DNA of 64,000 nt from Winogradskyella immobilis (GTDB lineage: Bacteria; Bacteroidota; Bacteroidia; Flavobacteriales; Flavobacteriaceae): NCBI RefSeq assembly GCF_021887715.1, contig NZ_JAIQXX010000012.1, positions 20,084-84,083 on the forward strand. Reading direction: 5' to 3'. The position numbers were made by a program, and so were the translations under genes. Shown in pieces: positions 27,436-36,213 of the stretch. Positions within the stretch are counted from its first letter, which is position 1. The number at the start of each line of letters is the position of its first letter. A model generated the notes under the pieces. The model had not been told where the DNA came from. It searched no databases and saw only the letters and a program-made list of their open reading frames with translations.

Positions 27436-28872
27436 ATGCTTTTTAATTCTCTTGACTTTGCTATTTTCCTACCTATAGTGTTCATCCTCTATTGGTTTGT
27501 TACAAAAAAAAATCTCAAGCTACAAAACCTACTCATTGTTATATCTAGTTATGTGTTTTATGGATGGTGGGATTGGAGGTTTTTAAGCTTAATCCTTTTT
27601 AGTACAATTATTGATTATTGGGTTGGAATTTCTCTTTCAAAACAAAGCAATGAAAAGAAAAGAAAACTGTTACTCTGGACAAGTATATTTGTTAATCTTG
27701 GATTTCTTGCCTTTTTTAAATATTACAACTTTTTTATAGATAATTTTATTGGTGCCTTTTCATTTTTTGGAATGGACGTATCCGCAAATTCATTAAATAT
27801 TATTCTGCCTGTTGGTATTAGTTTTTACACCTTTCAAACTTTAAGCTATACTATTGATGTATATCGAAAAAAATTAAAACCAACTGAAGATCTCATTGCG
27901 TTTTCAGCTTTTGTAAGTTTTTTTCCTCAGTTAGTTGCTGGCCCTATAGAAAGAGCAACAAATTTACTTCCACAGTTTTATAAAAAGAGAGTTTTTGAAT
28001 ATAACAAAGCTGTTAATGGTCTTCGCCAAATACTTTGGGGGCTTTTTAAAAAGATCGTAATTGCCGATAATTGTGCGGTCTATGCCAATCAAATATTTAA
28101 TGATTCTGACAACCTTTCTGGGAGTACGCTTGCCGTTGGTGCTATTTTATTTGCTTTTCAAATTTATGGTGATTTTTCTGGTTACTCAGATATAGCTATA
28201 GGAACTTCAAGGCTTTTCGGGTTTAATTTAAAACAAAATTTTGCTACTCCATATTTCTCAAGAGATATTGCAGAATTCTGGAGACGTTGGCATATATCAC
28301 TATCCACTTGGTTTAGGGATTATTTATACATTCCTATAGGTGGAAGTCGCGCTAGTTTCACTAAAACTATCAGAAACATCTTTATCATTTTTATGGTCAG
28401 TGGTTTTTGGCATGGTGCCAATTGGACGTTTATTATTTGGGGTGCTTTGAATGCCCTTTATTTTTTACCCTTATTACTTTCAAAGAAGAATAGAAATCAT
28501 TTAGATCATGTCGCAAAGGGGAGTTATTTTCCTTCTTTAAAAGAATTTGCAGCAATGCTATCAACTTTTATATTGACGTGCTTTGCTTGGATATTTTTCC
28601 GTGCAGAAAATATTGGTCATGCCTGGGCTTATATCTCTAAGATTTTTTCTATGTCTTTGTTTACTATACCTGAAGTTAGACCGAGTGATGTTTCAATCTT
28701 AGTTATTATATTTTTAATTATTGAATGGATTGGAAGAGAAAGTCAATATGCTATTGAAAAAATTGGTTTGCAATGGAAAAAGCCGATACGTTATTTATTT
28801 TATTATACCATTATCTTTGCCATATTTTGGTTTAGCCGTAGTGAGCAAGAATTTATTTATTTTCAATTTTAA
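27436..28872 (+). CDS. MBOAT family O-acyltransferase (AlgI/DltB-like)
   Basis: 478 residues with about 11 membrane segments. Diagnostic segments: LPVGISFYTFQTLSYTIDVY, FFPQLVAGPIERA, FGDFSGYSDIAIG-like YGDFSGYSDIAIG, FWRRWHISLSTWFRDYLY and the catalytic-histidine segment GFWHGANWTFIIWG. These proteins pass acyl (usually acetyl) groups across the membrane to be placed on extracellular glycans with an SGNH partner. The two following genes are SGNH-like, so this is a glycan O-acylation unit. It starts the plus-strand island inside a minus-strand locus. Confidence 0.94.
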   Translation: MLFNSLDFAIFLPIVFILYWFVTKKNLKLQNLLIVISSYVFYGWWDWRFLSLILFSTIIDYWVGISLSKQSNEKKRKLLLWTSIFVNLGFLAFFKYYNFFIDNFIGAFSFFGMDVSANSLNIILPVGISFYTFQTLSYTIDVYRKKLKPTEDLIAFSAFVSFFPQLVAGPIERATNLLPQFYKKRVFEYNKAVNGLRQILWGLFKKIVIADNCAVYANQIFNDSDNLSGSTLAVGAILFAFQIYGDFSGYSDIAIGTSRLFGFNLKQNFATPYFSRDIAEFWRRWHISLSTWFRDYLYIPIGGSRASFTKTIRNIFIIFMVSGFWHGANWTFIIWGALNALYFLPLLLSKKNRNHLDHVAKGSYFPSLKEFAAMLSTFILTCFAWIFFRAENIGHAWAYISKIFSMSLFTIPEVRPSDVSILVIIFLIIEWIGRESQYAIEKIGLQWKKPIRYLFYYTIIFAIFWFSRSEQEFIYFQF

Positions 28873-28874
28873 AA

Positions 28875-29825
28875 GTGAAAAAATTTCTCCTAAATATCAT
28901 TCTATTTATTATACCTATTGCTATTACTTTATATCCTTTTGATGTATTTATATCGAAATCTTTAGCTAAATCTAATAAATACCCTGGAAACTATACAGCT
29001 TGGAACGACATCTATAACGGCAAAGCTAGTTCTGATGTTTTAATTTTTGGATCTTCTAGAGCAACACATCACATAGATCCAGATATTTTAAAAGATTCTT
29101 TAAATCTTAAAGTTTACAATTTTGGTGTTAATGGACATGGTTTTTGGTTACAGTATTTAAAATATATCGAATATTTAAAGCACAATAAACCCCCTCAACA
29201 TATAATTATTGGTGCCGACTGGTTTAGCTTAGAAAAACGACCCGATTTGTATCAATACAATCAGTTTTTACCCTATATGTTATGGAATAGAACAATTAAA
29301 GACTATACAAATAGCTACATCGGCTTTAGATACCTTGATTATTATGTTCCTGCTTTAAGGTATTTCGGGAATTCTACTGCTAAAGAACGTACAATAACTT
29401 ATGCGTTTAAAGATGCTAAAAAAATTAAACCTTATAAAACAAGAGGATATCGTGCTCTGTATGATAGAAAAAAGCAAGGTAATACTGAGAATTTATCTAT
29501 TAGAGAAAACTATAATGTAAAAATTGATGGTGAAACAGTAGATTTACTCAATTCGTTTTTAACAGATTGTAAAGAAGAAGGTATACAAGTAAGTTTGGTT
29601 TACACACCTGAATATTTTGATGAACAACGTTTTATTATAAATAGAAAAGATGCTATTAAAATATATACTGATTTATCCATTAAATACAACATCCCTTTTT
29701 TAGATTATTCTAGTGGTGAAATTAGTCGTGATATAAATTATTTTAATAGCACAATGCACTTAAATAGCTCAGGTGCTGAATTATTTTCAATGAAATTAGT
29801 TCATGATTTATTGCAAAATAAATAA
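28875..29825 (+). CDS. membrane-anchored SGNH-like protein, MBOAT partner
   Basis: 316 residues with an N-terminal membrane anchor (about 5-25) and an extracytoplasmic SGNH-like domain. The serine block reads LIFGSSRATHHIDPDIL (about 56-72) and the C-terminal block MHLNSSGAELFS contains the histidine, but the Asp normally three residues before His is Ser here (STMH). The start is GTG, 3 bp after the MBOAT stop, with the hydrophobic stretch immediately following. Such proteins complete O-acetylation begun by an MBOAT protein (compare AlgI with AlgJ/AlgX, DltB with DltD). Specificity unknown. Confidence 0.78.
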   Translation: MKKFLLNIILFIIPIAITLYPFDVFISKSLAKSNKYPGNYTAWNDIYNGKASSDVLIFGSSRATHHIDPDILKDSLNLKVYNFGVNGHGFWLQYLKYIEYLKHNKPPQHIIIGADWFSLEKRPDLYQYNQFLPYMLWNRTIKDYTNSYIGFRYLDYYVPALRYFGNSTAKERTITYAFKDAKKIKPYKTRGYRALYDRKKQGNTENLSIRENYNVKIDGETVDLLNSFLTDCKEEGIQVSLVYTPEYFDEQRFIINRKDAIKIYTDLSIKYNIPFLDYSSGEISRDINYFNSTMHLNSSGAELFSMKLVHDLLQNK

Positions 29826-29828
29826 AGT

Positions 29829-30500
29829 ATGAATAAATTCTTAAAAAAAAGCATCTTATTTATTGCTTATTTTTATAGCTGCCTATTACTACTCATATGT
29901 GTAAGCAATTATTGCATTAATAAACATGTAAATTTAAAACTCGATAGAAATATTAAACACATAGTCATAGGTAATTCAAAGCCAGAATGCGCATATAATG
30001 ATTCATTAATTTCTAATTTTAAAAACCTATCGCGATCTGCTGAATCGTATTTTTATAACTATATAAAGCTAAAGCAAGTTTTAAATCAAAACTCACAAAT
30101 TGAAACTGTTTTTATTGAGTTTTCAAACGCTAATATATTAATACGTGAAGACCAAAAAATATGGAGAAATCGATTTCTTAATCACAACCTTCCTCAATAC
30201 TTTCCTTTTTTAGAAATTAATGATCATAAATTATTAGCCTATAAAAATGCTTTAGGTTATCAACAGAACATTCTTAAAAGCCTTTCTTATAATTTTAATA
30301 GAATAGTATCAAGTAATTATAACTATATAGATTCCCTTGGAGGGTTTCTAGCTTTAAAACGTCAAAAGGTTAAAACCATATTAGACACTTTATCTTATAA
30401 CCCTATAAAACAAATTGCACTTAACCCCAAACAAATATCTATTAACGACCTTGGGTATTTAGAAGAAATGATTCAATTATGTCGCAGAAAAAAATTGTAA
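29829..30500 (+). CDS. SGNH-like protein, N-terminal part (split by an A7 run)
   Basis: 223 residues: membrane anchor (about 8-28) then HIVIGNSKPECAYND, where G-N-S is the likely nucleophile block. The frame stops just after a run of seven As (30488-30494), and the missing C-terminal SGNH block is found in the next frame (30479-30778). With eight As the two would join as QLCRRKKIVIYLI and give a protein of about 316 residues, the same length as the preceding SGNH-like protein. So this is the front part of a frameshifted gene, or a slippage-controlled one. Confidence 0.75.
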   Translation: MNKFLKKSILFIAYFYSCLLLLICVSNYCINKHVNLKLDRNIKHIVIGNSKPECAYNDSLISNFKNLSRSAESYFYNYIKLKQVLNQNSQIETVFIEFSNANILIREDQKIWRNRFLNHNLPQYFPFLEINDHKLLAYKNALGYQQNILKSLSYNFNRIVSSNYNYIDSLGGFLALKRQKVKTILDTLSYNPIKQIALNPKQISINDLGYLEEMIQLCRRKKL

Positions 30501-30778
30501 TATATTTAATTCGCAGCCCTTATCATAAAAAATTCAGCGGTAATAGTTATGAAGAAGATTATTTAAAAATTAAACAATTAAAATTCTATCAAGTTCCTTT
30601 TATAGATTTTAAAAACTTTCCGTTAGCTAATTCTGATTTTAGCGATTTGCAACATTTAAATTATAAAGGGGCTTCAAAACTCTCGAAGAGTTTTAATCGA
30701 TTACTCAAAAACGGCTTACTTAAAAGTGCTAATAAGCAAGAGTTAATTAATGCCGAGATATTGTGTTTATCAAAATAA
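30479..30778 (+). pseudogene. SGNH-like protein, C-terminal part in the shifted frame
   Basis: Frame open from an incidental ATG at 30479; 99 residues. It contains DLQHLNYKGASKLS, the D-x-x-H block that closes SGNH domains, preceded by YLIRSPYHKKF and VPFIDF, strands expected before that block. It lacks its own anchor and serine block, so it only makes sense as the continuation of the upstream fragment. The ATG start is probably not used on its own. Confidence 0.65.
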
Positions 30779-30830
30779 TTATCTTTTTTTTGTAATAGAT
30801 AAAATTAAATAACTAGTAAATTTGGTTATT

Positions 30831-31514
30831 ATGACAAAGAGAACGATAACTCCTAATAAAATTTTAAACTTATTATATACCGAACACCCAAAATTTCATG
30901 GTCGTGAAGAAGCTGGATCGCAAAGCTATGCTATAAAACCAGAGGTGCTAAAATGGATGGCAAATAATATTCCTACTGGTAGTAACACATTAGAAACTGG
31001 TTGTGGGTATTCTACCGTTTTATTGACCTTATTATCAAAAAAACATATTGTTATATCCCCTTTTCCTCAAGAACATAAATTAATTAGAGAATGGTGTAAT
31101 AGTGAAGGTGTAAATAATGATCATGTTAAAATGATTGCCGAAACATCTCAAGATGTTGTTCCAAATTTAGAGTGCAATGATTTAGATTTTATATTAATAG
31201 ATGGGGATCATGCGTTTCCAGCTCCTTTTATAGATTGGTATTATACAGCAGACAAGTTAAAGGTCGGAGGCACCCTTGCAGTCGACGATACTCATATTCC
31301 TACTGGTAAAATTCTAAGAGATTTTTTATTAAAAGAACACACGAGATGGAGTTTAATTACTGATATTGGAACTACTGCTTTTTTTAAGCGTATTTCTAAA
31401 GAAAATGTTGCACGTGACATTATTTGGGTACAACAAAAGTATTGTGAGCTTCCAAAATCATCTCTGTCTAAGCGAGTTATTAATAAATTGAAAAGGACCC
31501 TAAGGTTAAAGTAA
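30831..31514 (+). CDS. class I SAM-dependent methyltransferase
   Basis: 227 residues from the ATG at 30831; a TTG nine bases upstream is also in frame but less likely. SAM site NTLETGCGYSTVLLTLL, then DFILIDGDHAFPAPFIDWYY and LAVDDTHIPTG, the layout of the Methyltransf_24 group (O-methyltransferase-like, with acidic metal-site residues). Probably methylates a sugar of the same glycan. It abuts the following GT2 gene directly. Confidence 0.83.
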   Translation: MTKRTITPNKILNLLYTEHPKFHGREEAGSQSYAIKPEVLKWMANNIPTGSNTLETGCGYSTVLLTLLSKKHIVISPFPQEHKLIREWCNSEGVNNDHVKMIAETSQDVVPNLECNDLDFILIDGDHAFPAPFIDWYYTADKLKVGGTLAVDDTHIPTGKILRDFLLKEHTRWSLITDIGTTAFFKRISKENVARDIIWVQQKYCELPKSSLSKRVINKLKRTLRLK

Positions 31515-32228
31515 ATGAAAGTAATTATTAGCTTTACAACAATCCCTTCTAGAATTGGCAAGATACAACCAATGATAGATTCTATCTGTAATCAAACCTT
31601 AAAGCCTGATAGTATTATACTATGGTTACCAAAAACCTATAAAAGAATTAAACAACAAATTGTTATTCCAGATTTTATAAAAGACTCCCCAATTACTATT
31701 AAAATTTGTCATGATGTAGGCCCCTTTACAAAACTATATTATTCATTAAAACAAGAATGGAACAATAAAGAATGCTTAGTTGTAACTGTCGATGATGATG
31801 TGTATTATCCTCCAAAATTTTTAAAAACGTTGGTGAAGTCCGCTAAAAAACATCCTGAAAAAGCCATTGGTTTTAGAGGTCGAGTATTGAAGGATAAATT
31901 AAACTATTCTGATAGTGATTTGTTTTTTGGTTCACCTTCTAGAAAACCATTGAATGTTGACATAATTACCGGGACTTGGGGGGCTGTATATCGCGTAAAA
32001 TTCTTCGATGAAGCTATTTTTAATGATGATATTATAAAAAGTAATTTTATGGTCGACGATATCTGGATTACCGGAAACTTAGCAAAAAACAATGTCGAAC
32101 GTATTATTATAAAAAATATCGGTATTAAGCTAATAAACGATATTCATGATATTGATCCTCTTTGGGAAATAAATAAAGAAAATGATAGTAATAACAAACT
32201 ATTAGAATACTTTAAGGATTATATTTAA
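31515..32228 (+). CDS. GT-A glycosyltransferase, family 2-like
   Basis: 237 residues. Opens VIISFTTIPSRIGKIQPMID with SICNQTLKPDSIILWLP, and has TVDDDVYYPPKFL as the DDD metal motif, then WGAVYRVKFF and MVDDIWITGNLA. This resembles the small glycosyltransferases found next to sulfotransferases and methyltransferases in marine capsule loci. The stop converges on the GT2-methyltransferase fusion gene with 20 bp between. Last gene of the plus-strand island. Confidence 0.82.
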   Translation: MKVIISFTTIPSRIGKIQPMIDSICNQTLKPDSIILWLPKTYKRIKQQIVIPDFIKDSPITIKICHDVGPFTKLYYSLKQEWNNKECLVVTVDDDVYYPPKFLKTLVKSAKKHPEKAIGFRGRVLKDKLNYSDSDLFFGSPSRKPLNVDIITGTWGAVYRVKFFDEAIFNDDIIKSNFMVDDIWITGNLAKNNVERIIIKNIGIKLINDIHDIDPLWEINKENDSNNKLLEYFKDYI

Positions 32229-32248
32229 ATCTCTTTAAGCAGTAATTA

Positions 32249-33805
32249 TCATATTATTTTATAAATATAAAAATCTGCCATAGACGTATTATTGGGGTCA
32301 CTTTCTTGAAATGGATACTTATTTTTAATAACATCGACTAATTTCCATTCTTCAGACTTATTTTTATCTATCCAATCTGTAAATTTTCGAGAGCGAACAT
32401 GAGCAGCAGATCTTTTATTGTAGTTGCTTGAGAAGACAATAACATAATTAGTAGATGCCATAAATAATTGCTGCATATAGCTTTCGAAGACCGTATCTTC
32501 AATTAAGTGATAAATAACATCTAGTGACATTGTAAGGTCTGCTTTTAAGCCCTTATGCTTATCATCAAATGAATTATAAAATGTCTTTGTATCATCATCT
32601 CTAAACTTCGCTTTACATATTTCGAGCGCTTTCTCTGAGACATCAAATCCAATATAATATGGATAGTTTGCCAAACTTAATTGATTACCATCTCCACAAC
32701 CGAGCTCAATAACGGTTTTAATATTATTTTCTTCTACAAATTGATTAAGAACCTCAGCTTTAAAATCTGCTAATCGTCCGTAGCTTCCAGATCCCGAATT
32801 TTTATCTGATTGGTATCGTTTTTCCCAATAATATTCAGACCCTTCAAACTCTTTAATCTTTTTCTTCTTTCTAAAAAATGATTTAAGTTTTAAAACTATG
32901 ATATTTGACTTCATTATTTTCTTTAGCATTTTGGTAACAAACGTTGAGTCTTTTAGCTTAAATCCAAAAGTAAATGTTTTTAGCACTACTTTTAAATAAG
33001 AACGATTCTTAATGAGTTCTTCTATATAATTTTGAGCAAAATAGGTGTACTTAATCTTTAAAGCATCAACTTTAAGATTCTGCATATATAATTCTTGATA
33101 GCAATTTACTGCTGTTTTTGCTTGTTGTAATTTTGAAAGTGAATTATGTTGGCCTTTATCATGTACTCTATAAACTGCACTAATAAAATTCTGACAAATA
33201 CCAAGGCCTTTTTTTAAGAGCTCAGTATACAAGTGAACATCTCTAAAATAGTTATACCTATTAAATATTTCAACGTCTATTGCTGCGGTTCTAAACATTA
33301 ATGTTAGTGTACCACCATACCAGCCTTTGGTAAACATTTCAAAATTGTAAATAACATCTAGATCGTCTTTAAAAAAACGATCGTTTTCATCTTTTAGACT
33401 CTTATCTGGTCTAAGTGCTAAAAATCGAGTCATACTAAAAGTATACGCTTTGTTTGCTTCAAGAAAATCGACTTGTTGTTGTAGTTTTAAAGTATCCGCC
33501 CAATAATCATCTCCTTCAAGCAGCGCAATGTAATTTGGTTGGTATTGGAAGCATCTTGCATAGGTATTCCTTGCATTTTGCGTAGATCCTAAGTTTTCCT
33601 GATTTAAAATTAATTCAATTTTATCTGGAAATTCTGCTTGAAGTTGTTCACAGATGGATTTCGTCTTATCTGTAGAGCAATCTTCGCCAATAAAGAGCTT
33701 AAGATTAAAAGTGGTTTGTTGCTGCATTACAGAACGTATTGCTTGTTCTATATAATCTTCGTGGTTATAAGTAACCATCCAAATTGCAACAGTAATAGAA
33801 GACAT
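32249..33805 (-). CDS. glycosyltransferase family 2-methyltransferase fusion
   Basis: 518 residues with two domains. Residues 1-about 250 are GT-A: WMVTYNHEDYIEQAIRSV, FIGEDCSTDKT and ALLEGDDYWAD (DD at 99-100). After a basic linker (about 290-325) a class I methyltransferase begins: YYWEKRYQSDKNSGSGSYGR, VIELGCGDGNQLSL (around 366) and YYIGFDVSEKALEIC. Transfer of a sugar and its methylation may be linked on the same nascent chain. First gene after the dioxygenase in transcription order (4 bp gap). Confidence 0.88.
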   Translation of the reverse strand: MSSITVAIWMVTYNHEDYIEQAIRSVMQQQTTFNLKLFIGEDCSTDKTKSICEQLQAEFPDKIELILNQENLGSTQNARNTYARCFQYQPNYIALLEGDDYWADTLKLQQQVDFLEANKAYTFSMTRFLALRPDKSLKDENDRFFKDDLDVIYNFEMFTKGWYGGTLTLMFRTAAIDVEIFNRYNYFRDVHLYTELLKKGLGICQNFISAVYRVHDKGQHNSLSKLQQAKTAVNCYQELYMQNLKVDALKIKYTYFAQNYIEELIKNRSYLKVVLKTFTFGFKLKDSTFVTKMLKKIMKSNIIVLKLKSFFRKKKKIKEFEGSEYYWEKRYQSDKNSGSGSYGRLADFKAEVLNQFVEENNIKTVIELGCGDGNQLSLANYPYYIGFDVSEKALEICKAKFRDDDTKTFYNSFDDKHKGLKADLTMSLDVIYHLIEDTVFESYMQQLFMASTNYVIVFSSNYNKRSAAHVRSRKFTDWIDKNKSEEWKLVDVIKNKYPFQESDPNNTSMADFYIYKII

Positions 33806-33809
33806 ATAC

Positions 33810-34619
33810 TTATTTAAAATTAATCAATCCAATATTTTTTTCACGCCTAGACTCTAAAATTAAAGTGCCTTTGTTAAGTGATCGTTGTCCTTTATGTGAA
33901 GCAAAATAAGAGTTCCGACCATGAAGCACTAATTCGTCATGAAAAAACACAACATCATTTTTATTCAATAATACCTCTGTTAAAAGTCCAGATTTTACAA
34001 CGCGTCGTTCTAAAAATTCATGAAATTCCTCTTGTAGATCTAACACCTCTTGGCTATTGTCTTTACTTACACAATAGTAATTCCAGTTCACTCTATAATC
34101 ATCCCCATCCTTTATTAAGATTTTTGAGATACGCTCTCGACCACCTTTACTAAAAATTACATCTAAGTTCATTAGTTTTTCCTTAAGCGCGCCTGCATTT
34201 GCCAAATCTAATAACTCTACTAATCGTAACGTGTCGATAAACACAGTACTACCACCTAATTCTGCCTGACTTACACAATAAAAAAATTGTACATTATCTC
34301 TTATATTAATATATGAAAAGTCTGTATGCAAAGGTTGTGCATACGCAGCAGAACGGTAACGATCTTGTCTTGCAGGATCGTATGTGATGTCGATCCAACG
34401 CTTTCCTGTTGGCTTACCAGTAACAATATCTTCATCTATATTATAAATAAAGCCAATACCATCCGAAAACCCATTAAAAAAGGATAAGCTATCTTCAGGT
34501 AAGTTATAAGCTCTCAAAACAACAATTTTGTTCTGGTCTAACAACGCTTCCATTCTTTTTGGATCGTATTTAAGAGCATCATATGTTGTTTCTACTAGGT
34601 AATTCATAATATCAATCAT
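33810..34619 (-). CDS. TauD/TfdA-like Fe(II)/2-oxoglutarate dioxygenase
   Basis: 269 residues. The iron triad is visible as LHTDF (His98, Asp100) and the distal His in LHGRN (about 232), with RSL further on (about 245) as the 2-oxoglutarate-binding arginine. The iron ligands therefore look intact. In this locus the substrate may be a sugar, an acyl side chain or an amino acid attached to the glycan; none can be chosen from sequence. Two bases separate it from the propeller gene's stop region, so the two are translationally linked. Confidence 0.85.
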   Translation of the reverse strand: MIDIMNYLVETTYDALKYDPKRMEALLDQNKIVVLRAYNLPEDSLSFFNGFSDGIGFIYNIDEDIVTGKPTGKRWIDITYDPARQDRYRSAAYAQPLHTDFSYINIRDNVQFFYCVSQAELGGSTVFIDTLRLVELLDLANAGALKEKLMNLDVIFSKGGRERISKILIKDGDDYRVNWNYYCVSKDNSQEVLDLQEEFHEFLERRVVKSGLLTEVLLNKNDVVFFHDELVLHGRNSYFASHKGQRSLNKGTLILESRREKNIGLINFK

Positions 34620-35552
34620 TTAATTTTGAATAGCATAACCAAATCCTGATTGTCCAAAACCGTTGCCATTATAAAACATATATTTTTTGTTTTTATAGTG
34701 GATTACATTTGGGTAAGACATCATAAAATTATCCCAGCCCTCTTTAGATAAATCAATTCCAATTTTATCATCTAAACGTTGCCATGAAATCCCATCATGA
34801 GATTCAGCATATCCAATTCTGAACGATTTAGAAACACGATCTCTGTAGCCTTCAATATCGCGGTAAGCATACCACATTTTATAAATATTATCTTCTTTTA
34901 AAACGGATGCGCTTGCAATACCGCCTTCTGTTAGTGTTTTGAAATCGATAGCGACTGTTCCTTGTCTTTCCCAATCAATTCCATTTTTTGATTCGGCATA
35001 TTTAAGGTGATAAAAAGGTTCTGGAATTTCGTTTATAATTTCCCATTTCGTACAAGACAAATACCACATTCTCCATACCCCCTCTTCTTTAATAACATAA
35101 GATGTACCTGTAAAATAGGGTTCTAAATAAGTTGAAGGCATAATTGAACCTTCAAACATTCGTGTAAATGTTTTACCATTATCTGTACTTTTTGCTAATC
35201 CTATTGAATTATGATAAGGCACATGTTTTTTAACATTCCAACCAATATAATATAAGTACTTGGTAGTACCATCTGTTACAATAGACGATGGCATTAATCC
35301 AGATTCATCAAAGGTTCCAAGCTTTCCAAAATCGAACAAATACTCTGAATGCTTATATAAAATGTTTTCTGGGTTTCCTGCTTCAACTTCAATATAGCTT
35401 ATTTGGCTTTGGCTCTTGGCATTTCTAGTTGCGTAATAAATTCGCCATACCTTGTCATCTACAACATCTACAACTGGACATTGTGCATGCGTTTTATTCC
35501 ATTCGTGGTTGCCATCAACAGTAAATATCAATCCTTTTTTCTCCCAACTCAT
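34620..35552 (-). CDS. beta-propeller protein of GH43/GH130-like fold in the glycan locus
   Basis: 310 residues without signal peptide. Repeating blade-like motifs: WRIYYATRN, YLYYIGWN, WRMWYLSCTKW, YKMWYAYRD and KYMFYNGNGFGQSGFGYA, each preceded by YAES- or LAKS-type segments (HLKYAESKNGIDW, RIGYAESHDGISW). This is the look of five-bladed GH32/43/68/130-like proteins that occur cytoplasmically in surface glycan loci. Catalytic acids cannot be confidently placed. It may be a phosphorylase-like or sugar-modifying enzyme; function unknown. Overlaps the NeuD-like gene by 4 bp. Confidence 0.7.
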   Translation of the reverse strand: MSWEKKGLIFTVDGNHEWNKTHAQCPVVDVVDDKVWRIYYATRNAKSQSQISYIEVEAGNPENILYKHSEYLFDFGKLGTFDESGLMPSSIVTDGTTKYLYYIGWNVKKHVPYHNSIGLAKSTDNGKTFTRMFEGSIMPSTYLEPYFTGTSYVIKEEGVWRMWYLSCTKWEIINEIPEPFYHLKYAESKNGIDWERQGTVAIDFKTLTEGGIASASVLKEDNIYKMWYAYRDIEGYRDRVSKSFRIGYAESHDGISWQRLDDKIGIDLSKEGWDNFMMSYPNVIHYKNKKYMFYNGNGFGQSGFGYAIQN

Positions 35553-36211
35553 AATTCAACGTCTTTACTATGTTTATTTTCTAGACGCTTTGCAGGGTTC
35601 CCTATATAAACACCCCAAGCTTCGGTATCTTTAATTATGGTTGCAGACATACCAACAAAAGTACCTTCTGCAATGGTAATACTATCTCTTATGGTTGCAT
35701 TTACTCCAAAAAACGAATAACGTTCTATCTTACAATGGCCTGAGAGCACAACATGAGACGTAAAATTAACATAGTCTTTTATAACGCTATGATGCCCTAT
35801 ATGATTACCACTCCACATCACGACACAATTACCAATTGTAACAAATGGCTGAATGGTATTATCTTCTAAAATAAAGCAATTTTCCCCTATAGAATCTGTA
35901 AGTACTGTCGCTTTTGAGCTTATATAGCTAATAAATTGATAGCCTTTATGCTTCACTTCCAAATATACAGCCTCTCGTAAGGTGTTCATCTTTTTTGGAT
36001 CCATAGGAACGAAAAAAAGAAATGCGCTAACAGGATAAAGTTCTTCAACAGTTTCAAAGGCAACAATTGGTACGCCTTTAAATGTTTTTTCTTCTGGTAA
36101 AAATTCTTGATGCACTGTAAAAGCAACAACGTCGTAATCGCTATCATTAGTCAAATAATAATGTGCGAGTTCTGCAAAATCCTTTAAACCAAAAATTACA
36201 ACTTTATTCAT
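35549..36211 (-). CDS. hexapeptide-repeat acyltransferase, NeuD/PglD-like
   Basis: 220 residues. N-terminal nucleotide-binding part (KVVIFGLKDFAELAHYYLTN) followed by a left-handed beta-helix built of hexapeptide repeats (IGENCFILEDNTIQPFVTIG, MWSGNHIGHHSVI, SHVVLSGHCKIERYSFFG), with HIGHHS as the likely active-site histidine segment, ending GNPAKRL. These enzymes N- or O-acylate nucleotide-linked amino sugars. Together with the DegT aminotransferase in the same operon, N-acylation of an amino sugar is the best guess. Confidence 0.88.
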   Translation of the reverse strand: MNKVVIFGLKDFAELAHYYLTNDSDYDVVAFTVHQEFLPEEKTFKGVPIVAFETVEELYPVSAFLFFVPMDPKKMNTLREAVYLEVKHKGYQFISYISSKATVLTDSIGENCFILEDNTIQPFVTIGNCVVMWSGNHIGHHSVIKDYVNFTSHVVLSGHCKIERYSFFGVNATIRDSITIAEGTFVGMSATIIKDTEAWGVYIGNPAKRLENKHSKDVEL

Positions 36212-36213
36212 AT

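Noticed and set aside
28721..28942. 73-residue plus-strand frame at the MBOAT 3' end
   Set aside because: Out-of-frame overlap of the MBOAT and SGNH-like genes, with no recognisable features.
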